Shown here: positions 11,820-24,900 of the stretch, in pieces
Layout: the number at the start of each line of letters is the position of its first letter
Numbering within the stretch: position 1 is the stretch's first letter
Assembly (NCBI GenBank): GCA_003586115.2
Contig: QVOM02000115.1
Location: 9,063,980 to 9,127,979 of the forward strand
Reading direction: 5' to 3'
Length of the DNA stretch: 64,000 nt
Source of the DNA: Salvator merianae
Lineage: Eukaryota; Chordata; Lepidosauria; Squamata; Teiidae
Program-made: the position numbers and the translations under genes
Notes under the pieces: generated by a model
What the model was told of the DNA's origin: nothing
The model's input: the letters and a program-made list of their open reading frames with translations, nothing else
Database searches by the model: none

Positions 11820-14115
11820 GAAATACTTATTTTGTACATGAGCACTGGAAGGCATTCAGAACCTTGTTCAGTCCATAAAAGAAGCACTTCAGCATTGATC
11901 CTCTTAAGTAACAGAGGAGCTGTCTGTGGCAGTAGCTGAATTGTGCTGATTATTGACTGTTTCATTTGTGAGGGTAAGCACGTAGAGACAAGTGAAGAAA
12001 TTTGGAAGAGATTCTGGACTTGCACTCATGATCTTCAGTTCATAAAATTAGTACTGTGGCCTTTGAACCTCTTCAGGCTAAAGGAGCTGCTGGTGGCAGT
12101 GAAGAATTGTGTCTCCTTTAGTGGTGCTGCTGCATATATCTGTTGTTGCAGAGAAAGAACTATAATTGCCTAGCTCAAAGAAAAGAGAAAATCTCTTCCC
12201 CCTTCCCAGGTACACCTACCCACAGATAATCTGGGCCAGCATTCACGCCAAAAGAGCAAGAGTAATTGGGAATCAAGGGATTACAGGTGGATAAAATCTA
12301 CTCTGCAGAAATTGTGGACTGTGCCAGGAGTGCAATGGAACCCACACGGAAGGTCATATTTTAATGTGATCCTGTGGATGGAGGCTGGCTGAGGTATGCA
12401 AAAAAATAGTTTCATCTCAAGCAGAGGATCCCTACTTCTTGCACGTAGATTGAACAACACTGTATTAAAGTGGTGTCTTTTTATTAGGGGTTAGCAATCA
12501 GCTAACATGGGTCACTAACACTGTGGTAGAGCATGCAAGAAGCTCCCCAACATATATCTTAATGTTCATAAATCTTTCAAGCCCCTTCCCCATTCTTATC
12601 TTGGGAAAACCAGCAACTAGAGACAGTAACATCCCAGAGCTCTCTCAGAATTTCAGTGCGCCTACAAGCTTCCCAAGGAGTCAACTTCTGTTGTGCAGCT
12701 GCTTTTCCACTGCTTTGGCTATAGAATATATTCCGGATTGGTAATGCTGTGAGCCTGTGCCTGCACAGTTATAGCAGAAACGACAAATGAGGAGCATGCT
12801 ACTCCTGGTCAGATTCAGCTGCATTTTAATTGAAGTACAGAAATATCTTGATAAAACACTTTAAACTACAGTAAAGAGCAAGATGAAGAACAATAGAGCT
12901 ATTCAGTGACTTAAATAAAGGATTCCAGAACAGTTTTACACATTCAGTGCTGCTGGACAAAGATGCTTGTAAAATGTTAAAAAATGTTTAAGTTTTCGTC
13001 TTCTCTCTTGCTCCTTCTGGTATCCTTTTCAACAACTCTTACATTAGCATTTCATATGTCATATCTGTTACAGGCAAAAATCCAACAGGAGGATCACGTT
13101 CACGTTAGATGTATAATTGGGAATTTGCTTTTGGGGTTGCTGAAGTCACAGCAATCAGTTCCAGAAAGCTGAACTTTAAGCTTAATGCAGATGACGTGTG
13201 TTTTGCTTGGCTACAAACTGTGGTAGTTTTTTATAAAAATGCAGAGACTGTATATAATGGTGGAAATAGATCAAGAATTCCACACCGCTGTCTCATAGCA
13301 TCAGAACTTCGTATTCGCCAAATAACATTGATTTATTGCCAATTGAAGAGGGAAGGACAAAAGAAAACACTTCAGATAAAGCATAATTATTTTGTGAAAT
13401 TAATTCATAATATTTGCTGAGGCACTGGCCTTCATAGCTTTAAGAAATCAATAGTTAGAGGACTGGATAATCCGTAGTTACTGCCCATGAAGACTGAATT
13501 CATGGAGTCTCTGGAATCAGAGGAAGGATGTCTCTGAGTCCCAGATTTTCAGGGAGCAAGAAGCAATGTATTCATTGTACTCACAACTCGCTGTTAGGAT
13601 GTTGAAGTTATCTAATTGGTCGGAACCAATAGGGCTTTTCCTGTATTTATTAGTTTTCAGGTTACCCGCTATTTCTCAGGCAGTTTTATCCACCTATTGT
13701 CTTCTTTTTGGAAACGTATATTGAATATATGTGAAGCTTGTTGATGAGCCATCTGTCTTTGGTTTATAGAAGTATAAAATATATTCTAATGTGGATTATG
13801 AATAATCCATTTCTGAATCCTAGAAAAATGACGGACATTCAGCTCCAGCAAAATGACCTGAAGATCCTATTTCATATCATCTGCATCCTGCTTTATTTAT
13901 TTTCATCATATATGCAGTTGCAGTTTCTGCTGTATCCAGCCTGAAACGTGAAGTGTAAATGGTTTCCCCTTTCCATTGATCAATGTTCCGGTACGAGTCC
14001 CCTATAATGGAAGTGAACTGTGTTTGTAAATCCCAATAAAAGAATACCTTCAAATTAGATCCAATGCTTGTTTTAAAATGCTTCATGGATTGATAACAAA
14101 CTTTATGAATTATGT
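11820..14115. other. Unannotated, apparently unique DNA
   Basis: No coding, RNA or repeat feature could be supported. Open frames of 60-103 aa (11943-12173, 13109-13420) show no domain, no transmembrane pattern of note and no splice context. Confidence 0.45.
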
Positions 14116-14118
14116 TCA

Positions 14119-14183
14119 ATGTATATATAAATATGTATATGTATATGTACACATATGTATATATATGTATATATAAATATATT
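14119..14183. repeat. (TATATG)n-like AT microsatellite
   Basis: Alternating ta/tg repeats (atgtatatgtatatgtacacatatgtatatatatg), partly palindromic, so cruciform-prone. Confidence 0.9.
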
Positions 14184-14782
14184 TTTGTTTTTTTTAAAGG
14201 ACAAACAATACTAGGGGAGTCAGTGGAAAAACACTAATCTTCCATTCTCTCAGCATCAAGTCCTGATCCAAATTAGAGGTTTCTTCAAATGCTTTATACA
14301 AATTTTAGAATGGACAGAAGAGCAGATATTACAACTCGAACATCTGATCTCATTTGTCTCAAATGCAGTTCAAAGAGAAAGCTGATGTTGTGGAATCTGA
14401 AGCATTGTGTAAATACAGCCCTGAAGTACAAGTCCTGTAAACATTTTCTCTGTTCAGCATATTAGACTGGGTTTGACTGCAAAGTGTTAGCAATGTCTTC
14501 TTTTGTGCGGTGCTGTTTATGATCATTAGTACACATGACAGAGAATCTCTAATATTTTGATACGTTCTTAGCTATTATTCCAAGAATCATGAAGATACTT
14601 CTACCTTTTCTAGAGCTAAATAAATGAAATTGTGGTGGAATATAAAGATACCTGTGTGATACCATAGGAACAAATTCCAGATATAGGTTAAAAAGCATCA
14701 ATTAAATATTTGAATTCGTATTGAAAACTGACTTCTGCATCCTAATTCTCTAAAGATCTGTCACTGGAAGACTCTGTAATGG

Positions 14783-14970
14783 GTTATTTATTTAATTTAT
14801 TTGTATTTTTATCCTGTCCTATATCTAAATGTCTCAGGGCTGGTTACAATAAAATCAGTATAAAAACAGATAAAATATATTAGGTTAATCAGCCTGCTCA
14901 TATTTGATGGCAAAGGAGGTGTAACTAAGCCTTCAGAAATGGCTGCTTACTATTGAGTGTAGTTCTCCAG
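14783..14970 (-). mobile_element. LINE 3'-end-like repeat, minus strand
   Basis: The plus strand shows an AT-rich ttatttaatttatttg run followed by a block of the form tatcctgtcct...ctcagggctggttacaa, then A-rich spacer. Read on the minus strand this is a 3' terminus of the type tgtaaccagccctgag...aggacaggataaaaataaat, like those at 36.3, 40.2 and 59.1 kb. The clade is uncertain (L2-like suggested). Confidence 0.5.
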
Positions 14971-14974
14971 TTTT

Positions 14975-16335
14975 GTTGGCAGGATCGTGAGAGGCAGGGA
15001 GTTCTCCCAGAATAATCTTAGTTTGGTTTAAAAGAGAGAGAAATATAGATACAAGAAAATGGAGTGGAGGGAGCTGCAAAAATCCAAATTTCACCATAAG
15101 CCTCCCCATCCTGGTAGAAAGCTGGCAGTGTCTGCTAGTGGCCTTTCTTTAGATTGGAGTGGTTTCCTAAGGGTGATAGTAACAATAGCAGTTTTTTCTA
15201 TTAATGCCTTGGTTTTCCTGCACACTTCAAGCTGCAGCTTTTCTGAGGCAAGCTTTCTCTTCTGTTTCACCATACAGTACTCTCCATTCACAGTGGTTTT
15301 CCCATGGACCTCATATTTATCTGAGGAGGAGGAGGAATTTCGGGAGAGGGACCATCAGTGAAGGACAATCTCTTGGGGGCTTTAGTGTGGCAGAGCTTAA
15401 GGGTTTTGATCAAAAGCTTGCTTTCCAGTTTCAGGCAGCAACTCTGAGAGCTTATTCTAATTTTGGGGCTCTGCAGTGACCTGTAAGCATAAAAGGGTTA
15501 TTTCCTCTTGCTTAACACATAAGTTCAAGTTCAAGTTCTCCATTCAAGAGTTTTTGAATGCAGGCAATAGTACCTTCTTTTTTTTGACATGCTCAGCATT
15601 TTGACCAGGCTAGGTCATGTTCTTTTTCTCTGCTGGACGAGAAGGAGGGCAAATAGTCTGATACTTCTGTGGCAGAAGACAGTTTAGATCTAACTATCAA
15701 TGTCTTTACAACCCTCATGATCATCACTCTCAGTTTAGTAGGGCCATTTCTGTCCTTAGCCTGTCAGGAAACCCTGATGGTCCATCTGTACCATCTTGTT
15801 CTATAGCCGTGAATCATTTGTGGTCACCAGTTTCCAAACCTTCCTAGTCATTACTCTTTCCCAAGGAGCTCTTGGATATTTTCATTCAACAGTAAATCAG
15901 TCCTTAGAGTAATTCAATCAGGTACAAACTGTGGCCAATCTCAGCATCTTGTTCCTCAATTTAGAAAGGAGAGACCCACTTGTAAATGCTTCTGCAGCTA
16001 TACAATTGCTGCTCTCCTGTGAATAGAGATAATTGCTGCCTCCTTAAGTGCCATGAGTGAAGCTCAGATGCCCTTTTGGTAGAGGATTCTACCTGACTCT
16101 TTGAAAACTCCTGAGAATGGGACTTCCTCTGCTTTTCAGTGATAAACAGGAAATTCAAGAGGCGATTTGTGCACCATTATCGCTCTCACTGTGTGTGTAG
16201 ACTTTTTTATGAATTGGATTTTCATTTTGTAATGAATTGGATTTTCATTTGGCATTATAAGGAGATTCTCTTCCACCTAATCAAAGTCATAATCAGTCTG
16301 AATCAGTAAGCAAGGTGGGTTAGTAGGACCTTAGA
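14975..16335. other. Unannotated DNA
   Basis: No recognised repeat or gene. Overlapping open frames at 15.06-15.48 kb on both strands lack domain features. Confidence 0.4.
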
Positions 16336-16354
16336 GGCTAATAGAGAGAAAGAA

Positions 16355-16830
16355 GTTGTTAGAATGAGCTTTTTGCTGCTGAAAGATCAAGCAGGATCAA
16401 TAGTGTTGCACTCCCTCTGTCTCTCTCCTGTAACTGGTCATCCACCTGGGCAACCGAGACTGATTCCATTCCAAACCTAGACCTGAACCCAGACTGAAAG
16501 GGATGTTAATTAGAACAAACTGGTGATAATTAGAACAAACCTTTGGTTACTGGAGAGACTTTTTCAGGGCTTGGTGAACCACTGCCTCTTTCAAGCCAAT
16601 GGGACCACACCCTCACACAAAGATGTATTCACCACTCCCTGGATTCACGCAGTCTAGATCTTCCCAGCTAGGTCTAATAAGCCAAGATGGGCAAGAATCC
16701 AGAACGTATGTCATATGACAGATAGCTACAAAAGTCTTGTCCGCATCTTCAGGCCTTAAAAACTGAAAGTGCTCTCACAAAATTGCACAAGAAAGTTCAC
16801 TAAACTTTACCAGAATCTCACTGGAGGTTC
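16355..16830 (-). pseudogene. L2-like LINE reverse-transcriptase relic
   Basis: Minus-strand translation recovers, in broken frames, the fingers-to-palm order of an L2-type RT: a segment ending ILAHLGLLDLAGKI (about 16.7 kb), a linker with SLCEGVVPLA (about 16.6 kb), and then DRQRE..TIDPA.SFSSK, matching the family's RG(x)ATLLILLDLSAAFD block (about 16.39-16.44 kb). An internal part (the NYRPVSN region) appears replaced or deleted, with a local duplication of ttagaacaaac near 16.51-16.54 kb. Stops and frameshifts are frequent, so this is an ancient copy. Confidence 0.6.
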
Positions 16831-17049
16831 TAGAGGTGCTTAAGCTGCATGGAGACAATCGATTTTATCCTCAAAATACCTTGTAAATTTATCACAGCAG
16901 GCTTTTGAGGATTCTGATATTTAGCTGTACAGGAGTAGATGGCAACAGCTCTTTAACCTTAACCTGTGTTTCTGGTTTTCAGTGTCTACATTCTAGCTCC
17001 TGCATTATCCCAACAGTAAGTCTGCATTTGTTCATTTATTTGTCCTCCA

Positions 17050-17230
17050 CTGTCTCCTGAAGTTTGCTCAAGCTTATGTTCATTGCTTCCATGACACTAT
17101 CCTCTGTCATCACCTTCCCCTTTGTCTTCAGTCTTTCCCAGTGTCAGGGTCTTTTCTAATGAGTCCTACCTTCTCATTATGTGACCAAAGCATTTGAGCT
17201 TCAGATTTAGTATTTGTCCTTCCAATGGAG
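17050..17230 (-). pseudogene. BovB ORF2 C-terminal relic
   Basis: The plus strand closely resembles the reverse complement of the end of BovB ORF2. Minus-strand reading gives LGKTEDKGEGDD..., then DSVMEAMNISLSKLQE, corresponding to the family's R/G-rich tract and the DSMDMSLSKLRE block. The cttcagtctttcccagtgtcagggtc segment encodes the preceding TLxLGK block. Only about 60 codons survive. It is a different fragment from the BovB pieces at 5.1 and 54.7 kb. Confidence 0.65.
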
Positions 17231-17239
17231 AAAATCACT

Positions 17240-20200
17240 TCTCTCATAATGTGTATGTGGATGGCATACAGTACTTTTAAGAGACTTACAGAAATTCAAT
17301 ATCACAGTTGCTTTTGGCATGTTTTGCATAACTGAGTGAAAAAGCCCTTAGGATTTTTCAATTTCCATTTGGAATTATTTATGCATTCTGATGATCTGAA
17401 AGAAATAGACATGAAAGGAGTTAAAGAATTTTAATATTATCGTTTCCTAGTGACTGATCTGGGATGCTTTTCAGCCAGCTTAGAATGGTAAGCAAAATAA
17501 TGATATGTGGTCGTGCATGAGTATAAGATAGGGTTGTTCGTTAAATTGCTTTTGAAAAAGTTATTGTGGGTAAAACAGAAGGCCTTGTCAGAGTTTTGAC
17601 TCTATAGGATTTGGATCATTGCTTAGAGATAGTGATGAGCTGGAAGAGACCTAATAAACTGAAAGCTGAATTCCTACAAGACAAAGGGCCATGGGGATAC
17701 AGGGAATCCTGGAAAACATGTATTAAGTTTGGATACTTAGGCTTGGGGTGAACAGCCTTTTTCTGAGTTCTGTGATGCATGATATAAATCCCAGTTAAAA
17801 GATTATTAAAGGCTGACAGTGAGGGCTGTAGGTTTTTTGGCACAGAGCACTTAGGAGTTCTTTCGTTCATAGGCTTGGAAGTCACTTAAAAAAAAAGTAC
17901 TCATGCTAACCTGTCATAGTCTAAGCTTGTTATTTGTTACTTGACACTCACAACTTCTTTTTTTCTTCTTATTAAAATGGATTAATTGCATTTCTTAATG
18001 TATAGTGATTTACAAAGAGATATAAAAATCATAATATAGAAACAATTAAGAAATAAAAATACAATGTACATAATAACAAAAAGTGGGGGGGGGCAGAAGA
18101 AAAAGAAAAGGAAGGCACAGGGTGCAATACTACCAGCTTCATTACACCACTATATGCCAACCAATTCCAGATCACCTTTTGTTAATAAAGACCCACTGTT
18201 TGGTTTTCAAGTGGATCAGTTTTCATAGTTCCAAGCTGTATTTAATATGGTCCTTCAGGTTTTGCTGAACTATGGTTCCTCTAAGTCCCAATTGGTTTTG
18301 CCAATGGCAAACCGTGACAGGAATTCTTGTTGGGCAATATCCGGAGGGTCACCATCTTGGCACTTATGTTCATACACGATAACTGAAAACACTAATAGCC
18401 ACAGGTAATGTGAATAAGTTCTGTTACATTTAACTCCTTTGCATATAACTTTGCACTCTTTCTGGTTGTTGAATATGTTGTACATGGATTCCATTACCTT
18501 TGGAAGTGAGACAGGTATTCATAATAAGCAGTCATGAGATTCATTACTCAAGATGAGCTGCTAAATCCCTTTCTTTGACTTTCAGTGGGAGTGGGGAAGC
18601 TTCAACTGGAAGCCTTGCTCTCATCTCCCAAACTATGTTTTTCTTTTAAAAATTGTATCATATGACTATTGTAATACCTTTACAAAACTTCAGTAGCTAT
18701 TATATAGTGGACACTAAACACTTGGTGAGGACACTTTCAGCAATACTTTGCTTGGAACTCTATATATCAGTTTGACTAAAAACAGTGCCTTAGTATATCC
18801 ACATCAGGTTTCTTTAAGTTATATTTGTTCCAAAATGTGAGACAAAAAGTTATACAGCAATTGACTAAAATTTAAGGGGGGCAGAATCTATCACCTATAT
18901 TTTAGAGAGTGGGCTGATTCCATCAATTATTTCCAGGTCATATTCAATTGAGTTGTGATGCTTTTGAGAAAACCATTTCATAACCAACAACTCTTGAGTA
19001 ATTTTTCCAATGTCTGGCTATGATAAGGTGGGCCATTGTGAACATATGGTGGAAGAACAATTTATATTTAATCTTGATGTTGTTTCCCCTGAAGGTTTGT
19101 AATAGTGCAAATTCAGAAGTGGAAGAGATCATCAAGTCCCTTATTCTGAAAGATTGTGCATTTATGCATCAGCATCTATCGAGGATTTAAGCCACAAATT
19201 ATTTGATTTCCAGATTTACAACAAAGAATTCAGCACCAGTCTCCTAAAACACATAGAATTCTGGAAGGTGCATGACAAATTAGCTTATTTGCTTCAAGGC
19301 ACTAATACACACAATAACAATAAAAGCCTTTTTATGTTAAGGCTTCACAACAAAAGAAAACATATTTGGAACAGATCTGAACGGCCTGCAAGGGGGATGA
19401 GGACACATAAAGGTTATGAATTAGTAGCTTTTATATGTACCAGTTAGTAAATTCATCTTGAACTTTCATGTTTTATGTTCATTTTAGTATTTTGTAAATC
19501 AATATAAAAATTTGACTAATCAATAAACTTATTCATTTATTAATACATCTTCGTGCAGACTCTTTTTAGTTTCTGAGTTAACAGAATGACAGAATTCTGG
19601 TACTGGATTGCAGTGCCACCAGTGATGTGCAAAGTTACCTCTTTTTCTCTGGCATTGCCAACACATGGAGGAAGCAGAGCTAGTGAAATGGGAAAGCTGA
19701 GTGGGTGTCCTGTGCTAAACCAATCTTTGATCTGCAGTGGTCCTGGGACAGATATCAAAGTAAATATCAAAATAAACAAACAATGCATTGCTAAGCATAC
19801 TTATGCAGAGTCATTCAGATCTGTGAAAATTCTGTCCAGAATGTGAGATTAGAACTGAAGCCTGTAGTAATAAAATCTAATAAATGCAATACTAAAAATT
19901 CCAGAATTTTGTTGAACAGTAAAAACTTTAAAGGAAGCAGGATAAAGTGTAAATATTGATTAGATGATGGGGTAAAGTACTATCATTAAAAAAACAAATA
20001 CCTTTTAGATGTGCCAGCAGAAGAAAACTTTTTTCACATGCTGATTTTTCTGTCAAACAATCCTCCAGCAGCAAATTCAGGTCAGTAGGTTTATTTGCTG
20101 GCACCTTTTCTCATGCTGCTTGTCTGCCTGCTGTGTTCCTTTGAAAATGAGCGTGTTGGAATAAACAAGAATCTCTCCCAAGAGTAGAGCAGACAGGCGT

Positions 20201-21120
20201 TGTTGAGTAATGATAGGGTGCTCATCTAAGTGCTTGCCAAGGCAAAACACAGCTGCTGTTTTGCAGGGCAGCCTTGTCAGCTACAAGAGCATCCCTATGT
20301 GGTAAGGCCTGTTGTAGGGGAGATGCTGCTGGCTGATAGAAGCATTCCCTGTGAAAACCCTTGCTTGTGCGATCTGTGCTTCCGGCAATAAGGTGAAACA
20401 CATACAGTATTTTAGAAGACTTATTGTTCACACAAATCTTTATACTTGATTTTGGAGACATAGGCAAGATCGACATGGAACCTTTATGACACCGTGGCAT
20501 CAAAGTTGATGGTACATGGACGGCATATTTGTGCACTTTTGGTGCATTGTAGAAGGACCCGAAGGGTGTGGGATATGTATGCTTCTGCAGCCTCAAAACA
20601 CCCGCTCTGCCAAAAGTGCTCATTAGAACTTTGTAAGGGCAAAGCAGCAGGAAGATCTCTGATAGCACTTCCTACAACTCCTCTCATGCTGTGTGGACTT
20701 ATTTTACAGTGGTTTACTGAACACAGGAAAGTGGACTACTTCTGTGGCTATTTACTGCACTCAGAAAAAAGTCCCAGGTGGAAACACTGAACTGAAGAAC
20801 AAAAGTTCCCTGGCTTTGGCGTTTCACCACTGACATCAGTGCAGGCCTGCAGACAGCACACCATCAATTGAGCACTTGACAGACACATAACTAACCACTT
20901 ATGTTAACAAATTGAATAAGGAGACCAGAGAAGAGGAAAAGAGAAGGGAATCCTGATGTTCCACACATTAAGACATAGGAAAGAAAAGTCAATATGAGAT
21001 GCTGCAATTTGCAGACCATCTCAGAAAAACAGGAGAGAAGTAAAAAGGATATACCTACGTAATGGATTATGAATCCTTCTTAGATGTTTCAGAGGGTGGG
21101 TAGCATGTTCCAAGCAACTG
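17240..21120. other. Unannotated DNA
   Basis: AT-rich, no recognised gene or repeat family. Chance open frames of 60-148 aa (longest 20222-20668 minus, with a complementary frame at 20494-20790) show no domain. A locally GC-richer patch at 20.48-20.70 kb may be an unrecognised repeat. Confidence 0.4.
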
Positions 21121-21146
21121 ATGAGCCAGCATGCTTCTAGGAGCCT

Positions 21147-21670
21147 TTCTACACTTACCTTAATTCTGGATTACTGTCTCCCACATCCTCTTCAGGGCCT
21201 CTTTTGTCCACATGCTGGAGAGACCCTGCCCACAGCTAGTATGTTCCCTCTGCACCTGATGGAGAATAATCCCGATCAGGAGGCTCCTGGGCTGGATCAT
21301 TGGCAGTCCTCAATATCAAGGACTACCAGTGATATAGCATGGGTAAGTCTGGATCATAGAAGCATGCAGAAGGCACACCTTCATTTTCTGGACTACTGTT
21401 GTGCTGCTGAAATGGGTCCCAGAGGAACTCTGAGGCTAGGAAATTTCATTCCTACCATAGCTATCAGAGCTGTCAGAGGCAGGCTCCGAATCTTGCACAA
21501 GCTTTGGAGCCAGTGCAGAGGCTGGGCTAGGACAGCTGTGCCTGTTCAGACAGCACTGCTGCAGTCCAGACGTTACCGTGATCCCGACCAGAGGGCATCA
21601 CTTGATTTGGTCTTGCTGATCAGGATGAATGTCGTACACAAAGAATGGCTACTTAGAAAAGAGGTCCCAA
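21147..21670. mobile_element. Possible MITE-like element, CTTTCTGCAC family (subfamily B)
   Basis: Starts gagcctttctacacttacc, like the termini at 887 and 30,376. It carries the shared module gtgctgctgaaatgggtccc (about 21400-21421), followed by a ctctgaggctaggaa block also seen at 63.9 kb. A possible eroded right end (acttagaaaagaggtcc) lies near 21,650-21,668. The 188-aa open frame across it (21121-21687) has no recognisable domain and is probably chance coding in a GC-richer element. Confidence 0.35.
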
Positions 21671-21689
21671 CCATGCTGTTCTTATAGAA

Positions 21690-23120
21690 TGTGACATATT
21701 CTGGAGGAATCAAACTAAGTAATCAAGCACAATGTGCTCAGGTCCTGAGCAAATATTCTAGACAGCTGTTCACGGAGCCCAATAATTGGTTCCAACAAAT
21801 GGTGAGATTCTAGAACTAATATTTTATTGGGGGCAAGGGGATGAGGAGATATTTGCAGCATTAGCATAAACATAAAATAAGCATAGAGAGGACACACACC
21901 ACAACAATAGTTTAAGGAAACTTTAGTCACTAGTAAGTTTACATCTGGTTTCATTATAGTAAAACAATCTGGAAGGGGCATATTTAGAGGGCCAGAATGC
22001 AAAGAGTATCCAGCTGTGCTATTACCCTTGGGGCAAGGACAATAGAGCAAACACCCTTAAATGTGCATATCTTTGTCTTAAATGTAAACACATTCCACTT
22101 TGTCAGTGCAAGCTTGGCAGCCGATGGGATTTGCATCATGTTATTTGGTGTTATCTTCAGGACTGACAGGATGGGATTTACAGAATGGTAAATATTTCAC
22201 AGTCTGTTATATAATAGGCACAATTATGCAGCATCACCTCTATCCACTGGTACCTGCAAATGACAGGAGGAAGAGGAGGAGAAAGGAAGATGTCAAAAAT
22301 GACCAAAATTGTGCTTTTTAACTTGACCATGTGCACTTCCATGCTTCTATTTCTGTAGCCTTAGGCTTATGGTTGCTGTTGCTAGCAGCCATTTTCTTGT
22401 GATGTTGTTTAGATTGCCAGCCAATCTGCAGATGTTGCTGTACATTATTCTGTGTGTGTAGGAAGCATCTGGTGCAATATCAGGCCTTTCGTTACAAAGG
22501 TTCCCATACTTCTAAAACAGCTACGGATGAAGTATTTTAATTCACTGCCCATAACAGATGCTGGTGAGCCTTCATGAGACAGGTTGATATATGCTTCCAG
22601 TCTTGTGTTCTAGAACCATGAGCCTGTTCTGGTTGTTGAACAATACATATATGAGAATAACCATATGTTCATGTCTCAGAGAACTCCTACAATGCAGCAC
22701 ATCAACCACTGTTGAACTGAAATGCGTGTAAGAGTGGAGTTTAGTGCTGAACTTCTGGGTATGGTGGGACACTTGCTCACTTATAGGCCAGTTGCTCCTG
22801 GTGATAATATTGTGATAATTTACTGTTATTGTTAAACTCCAGAGTTCTCCTAACAGGATATTCCTTTCAGAATACAGCAGTCAGTAAAATCACTGGGAGC
22901 TATCCATTGATATCAGAAATGTTGGCTTTTTGTTAAGAAAAGTCATCTACACCTTGATAATATATTGACTTAGGAATTAAAGCAATCCTCTTGACAATAC
23001 ATTAGGAATGCCAGACATGTAGTACCAGTTGCAATGAGTAAAAAGCATAGTTGTAGTGGTGTTGTGGGAAGTCCAGCAACGCAGCGGGTTTTCCATAATA
23101 GCCACTCTTACGGCATATTT
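21690..23120. other. Unannotated DNA
   Basis: No gene or recognised repeat. The ORFs on both strands are short and without domains. Confidence 0.4.
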
Positions 23121-23127
23121 TTTGCGA

Positions 23128-23234
23128 GCAGCATACATGTTTGTCCCACCAAGCACATGAAAAATAACCAAAGAAATGGTGCGGGCACTTGGCTGGCCTC
23201 TGGTAGTCCCTCTGGGGGCAATCATGTATGCTGC
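23128..23234. repeat. 12-bp perfect inverted repeat around an 83-bp spacer
   Basis: gcagcatacatg (23128-23139) is mirrored exactly by catgtatgctgc (23223-23234). The enclosed sequence is GC-richer than its surroundings. It may be an eroded palindromic transposon. Confidence 0.6.
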
Positions 23235-23324
23235 TTGCCAGACACGCAGGTAAGAGTGATTTGCTGCTTGTATCTGGAGGAGCCAAAAAGAGGAGGAGTG
23301 TGCAAAATTCAATTCATGTTTTAA

Positions 23325-23628
23325 AATTATTTGAGTTCGCAAATGTTCACATTGAACCAAATATGCAGTTGTTTAGATATCCAGAAATTCAAAATGAACT
23401 AGTCTGTCACTCACGAACACAAACAATTTGATTGAATAGTTTGTGTTCATTGTGTTTTTGCCATTGAAAGGGGCTTTTTTCAATGAAAAAATATTTGTTT
23501 TTGAACAAATTCAAAACAAATGCAAACAATCATTTGTTTGATTAACCAATTATCTATGGAACCAAGCAAACAGGTGTTCAGTTTGATGGTGAACTGAACA
23601 TGCAGTTTTCATTTGTGTACATCCCTAG
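23325..23628 (-). mobile_element. MITE with GATGTRCAC terminus, copy 1
   Basis: Ends in gtgtacatccctag (23615-23628), the exact reverse complement of the start of the foldback at 59,651 (ctagggatgtacac). The interior is rich in ttcaaa/gaacaaat words, as in the copies at 39.5 and 52.1 kb. The opposite terminus is eroded or missing, so the left boundary is approximate. Confidence 0.6.
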
Positions 23629-23639
23629 AGAAGAGGCAA

Positions 23640-24480
23640 TTGCAGGATCTTGCTTAGGATCTTGGCCATCTGGAGGGAGTCTCCGTCATTATCATAATTT
23701 GGAATGGTCTTCAATTTTCTTTCCCCTCAGAACTTGGCATTATCAGTTTGCATGTTTTCTATGATCCTATTCACAATTTATGCTTGGCGTGCATGAGTTG
23801 TGAAACCTGTATGTGGCATTTGCATTTCATTATACACAAATTACACAACATTCATGCAAAAGAACCCTGCATTCACAGTCTCATATAGTTTAGATTTAAT
23901 CGAAATGGCTGTTAAAAATCTTCCTTTGTATTAGTTGCCCCTTATCACAAAACTGCCTTTTTGATTAAGGATCAGGCAGGGAAGAATTTTAGTATCAAGT
24001 CTGGGAACATGACAAGAAGACTCCTTATCTATGCAGTCTAATTCTAGTATTATGAATAGTGCTCGGTTCAATGTGAGATGGGCAGATGACATGACAACTG
24101 TATCTCTGCTGTCATACTTGCAGTCATTGCTGTCTGTTTGATGCAAGGTGACTGTTGTCAGTAGAGAAGTCTTGTGGAGACTTTTGCGCATTTTGAAAGT
24201 TGAGAAAGTTAGGGTTCCAAAATGCATTAGCCTCTGTCACTAAAAATGGGGGATGGTAGGAACAAGAAGAGATAATCCTTGCAGTTCCTGTTTTAGTGGG
24301 CTATATGGCCTCAGCTAATCAGCTGGTGTTTCCAAGAGTTAAAAACAAATGCACTTCATCGGGATATTTAGATTCAGACTGCAGACCAACTAGCATGGTG
24401 GCAGGATGAAGAAGTAACAAATCGACACCATACTATGTATTATAGGCTTCATCAATGCCACTACTATGGTAAAGCTCTTC
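23640..24480. other. Unannotated DNA
   Basis: No recognised repeat, RNA gene or exon. Confidence 0.4.
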
Positions 24481-24489
24481 AGACAGATT

Positions 24490-24900
24490 TGGAAGTGCAG
24501 CTGAAGATTTCAGGCTTGGTGGCAAATGGGAGAAGGGAATTCTATGTTCTTGTTTTTATTGAGCTGTTTGGCAATTGTAAAAATTTACAAGCCCTTAATG
24601 CAATATCAGTTTTAAAGCTGTCATTGCAAGCAATGTATTAGAATTATTTCTTGTGATAGAATCAGCCAGGCAGTCCCTAGACTCACCCCGGCCAAAATGG
24701 CTACAAAACAAAGCATGTTGTTATTTTAAAGAGAAGTATATAATTTTAATGACAGCTCTGCCACACTGCTCTCTACAAATCGTTTGCAAATGCCCCGGTG
24801 TTAATTATAACTTCCTTCTCAGTTCTTACTTTATATTATGTTCGCAATAATTGCAAAGCATCTACAACTGTTACATTGGCTCAGAAAGACTGCATGGATG
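24490..24900. other. Candidate conserved non-coding sequence
   Basis: Non-repetitive, low-CpG sequence with many ATTA/TAAT cores (ttaatgcaat, ataattttaatgac, gttaattataac) and no transposon motif. This texture resembles vertebrate developmental non-coding elements. Conservation cannot be assessed from one sequence, so this is only a pointer. Confidence 0.2.

Noticed and set aside
20222..20790. 148-aa and 98-aa open frames on opposite strands
   Set aside because: No domain or exon features; probably an unrecognised repeat in a GC-richer patch.
21121..21687. 188-aa open frame on the plus strand
   Set aside because: Low-complexity, no domain, and it overlaps a MITE-like element with the CTTTCTGCAC terminus.
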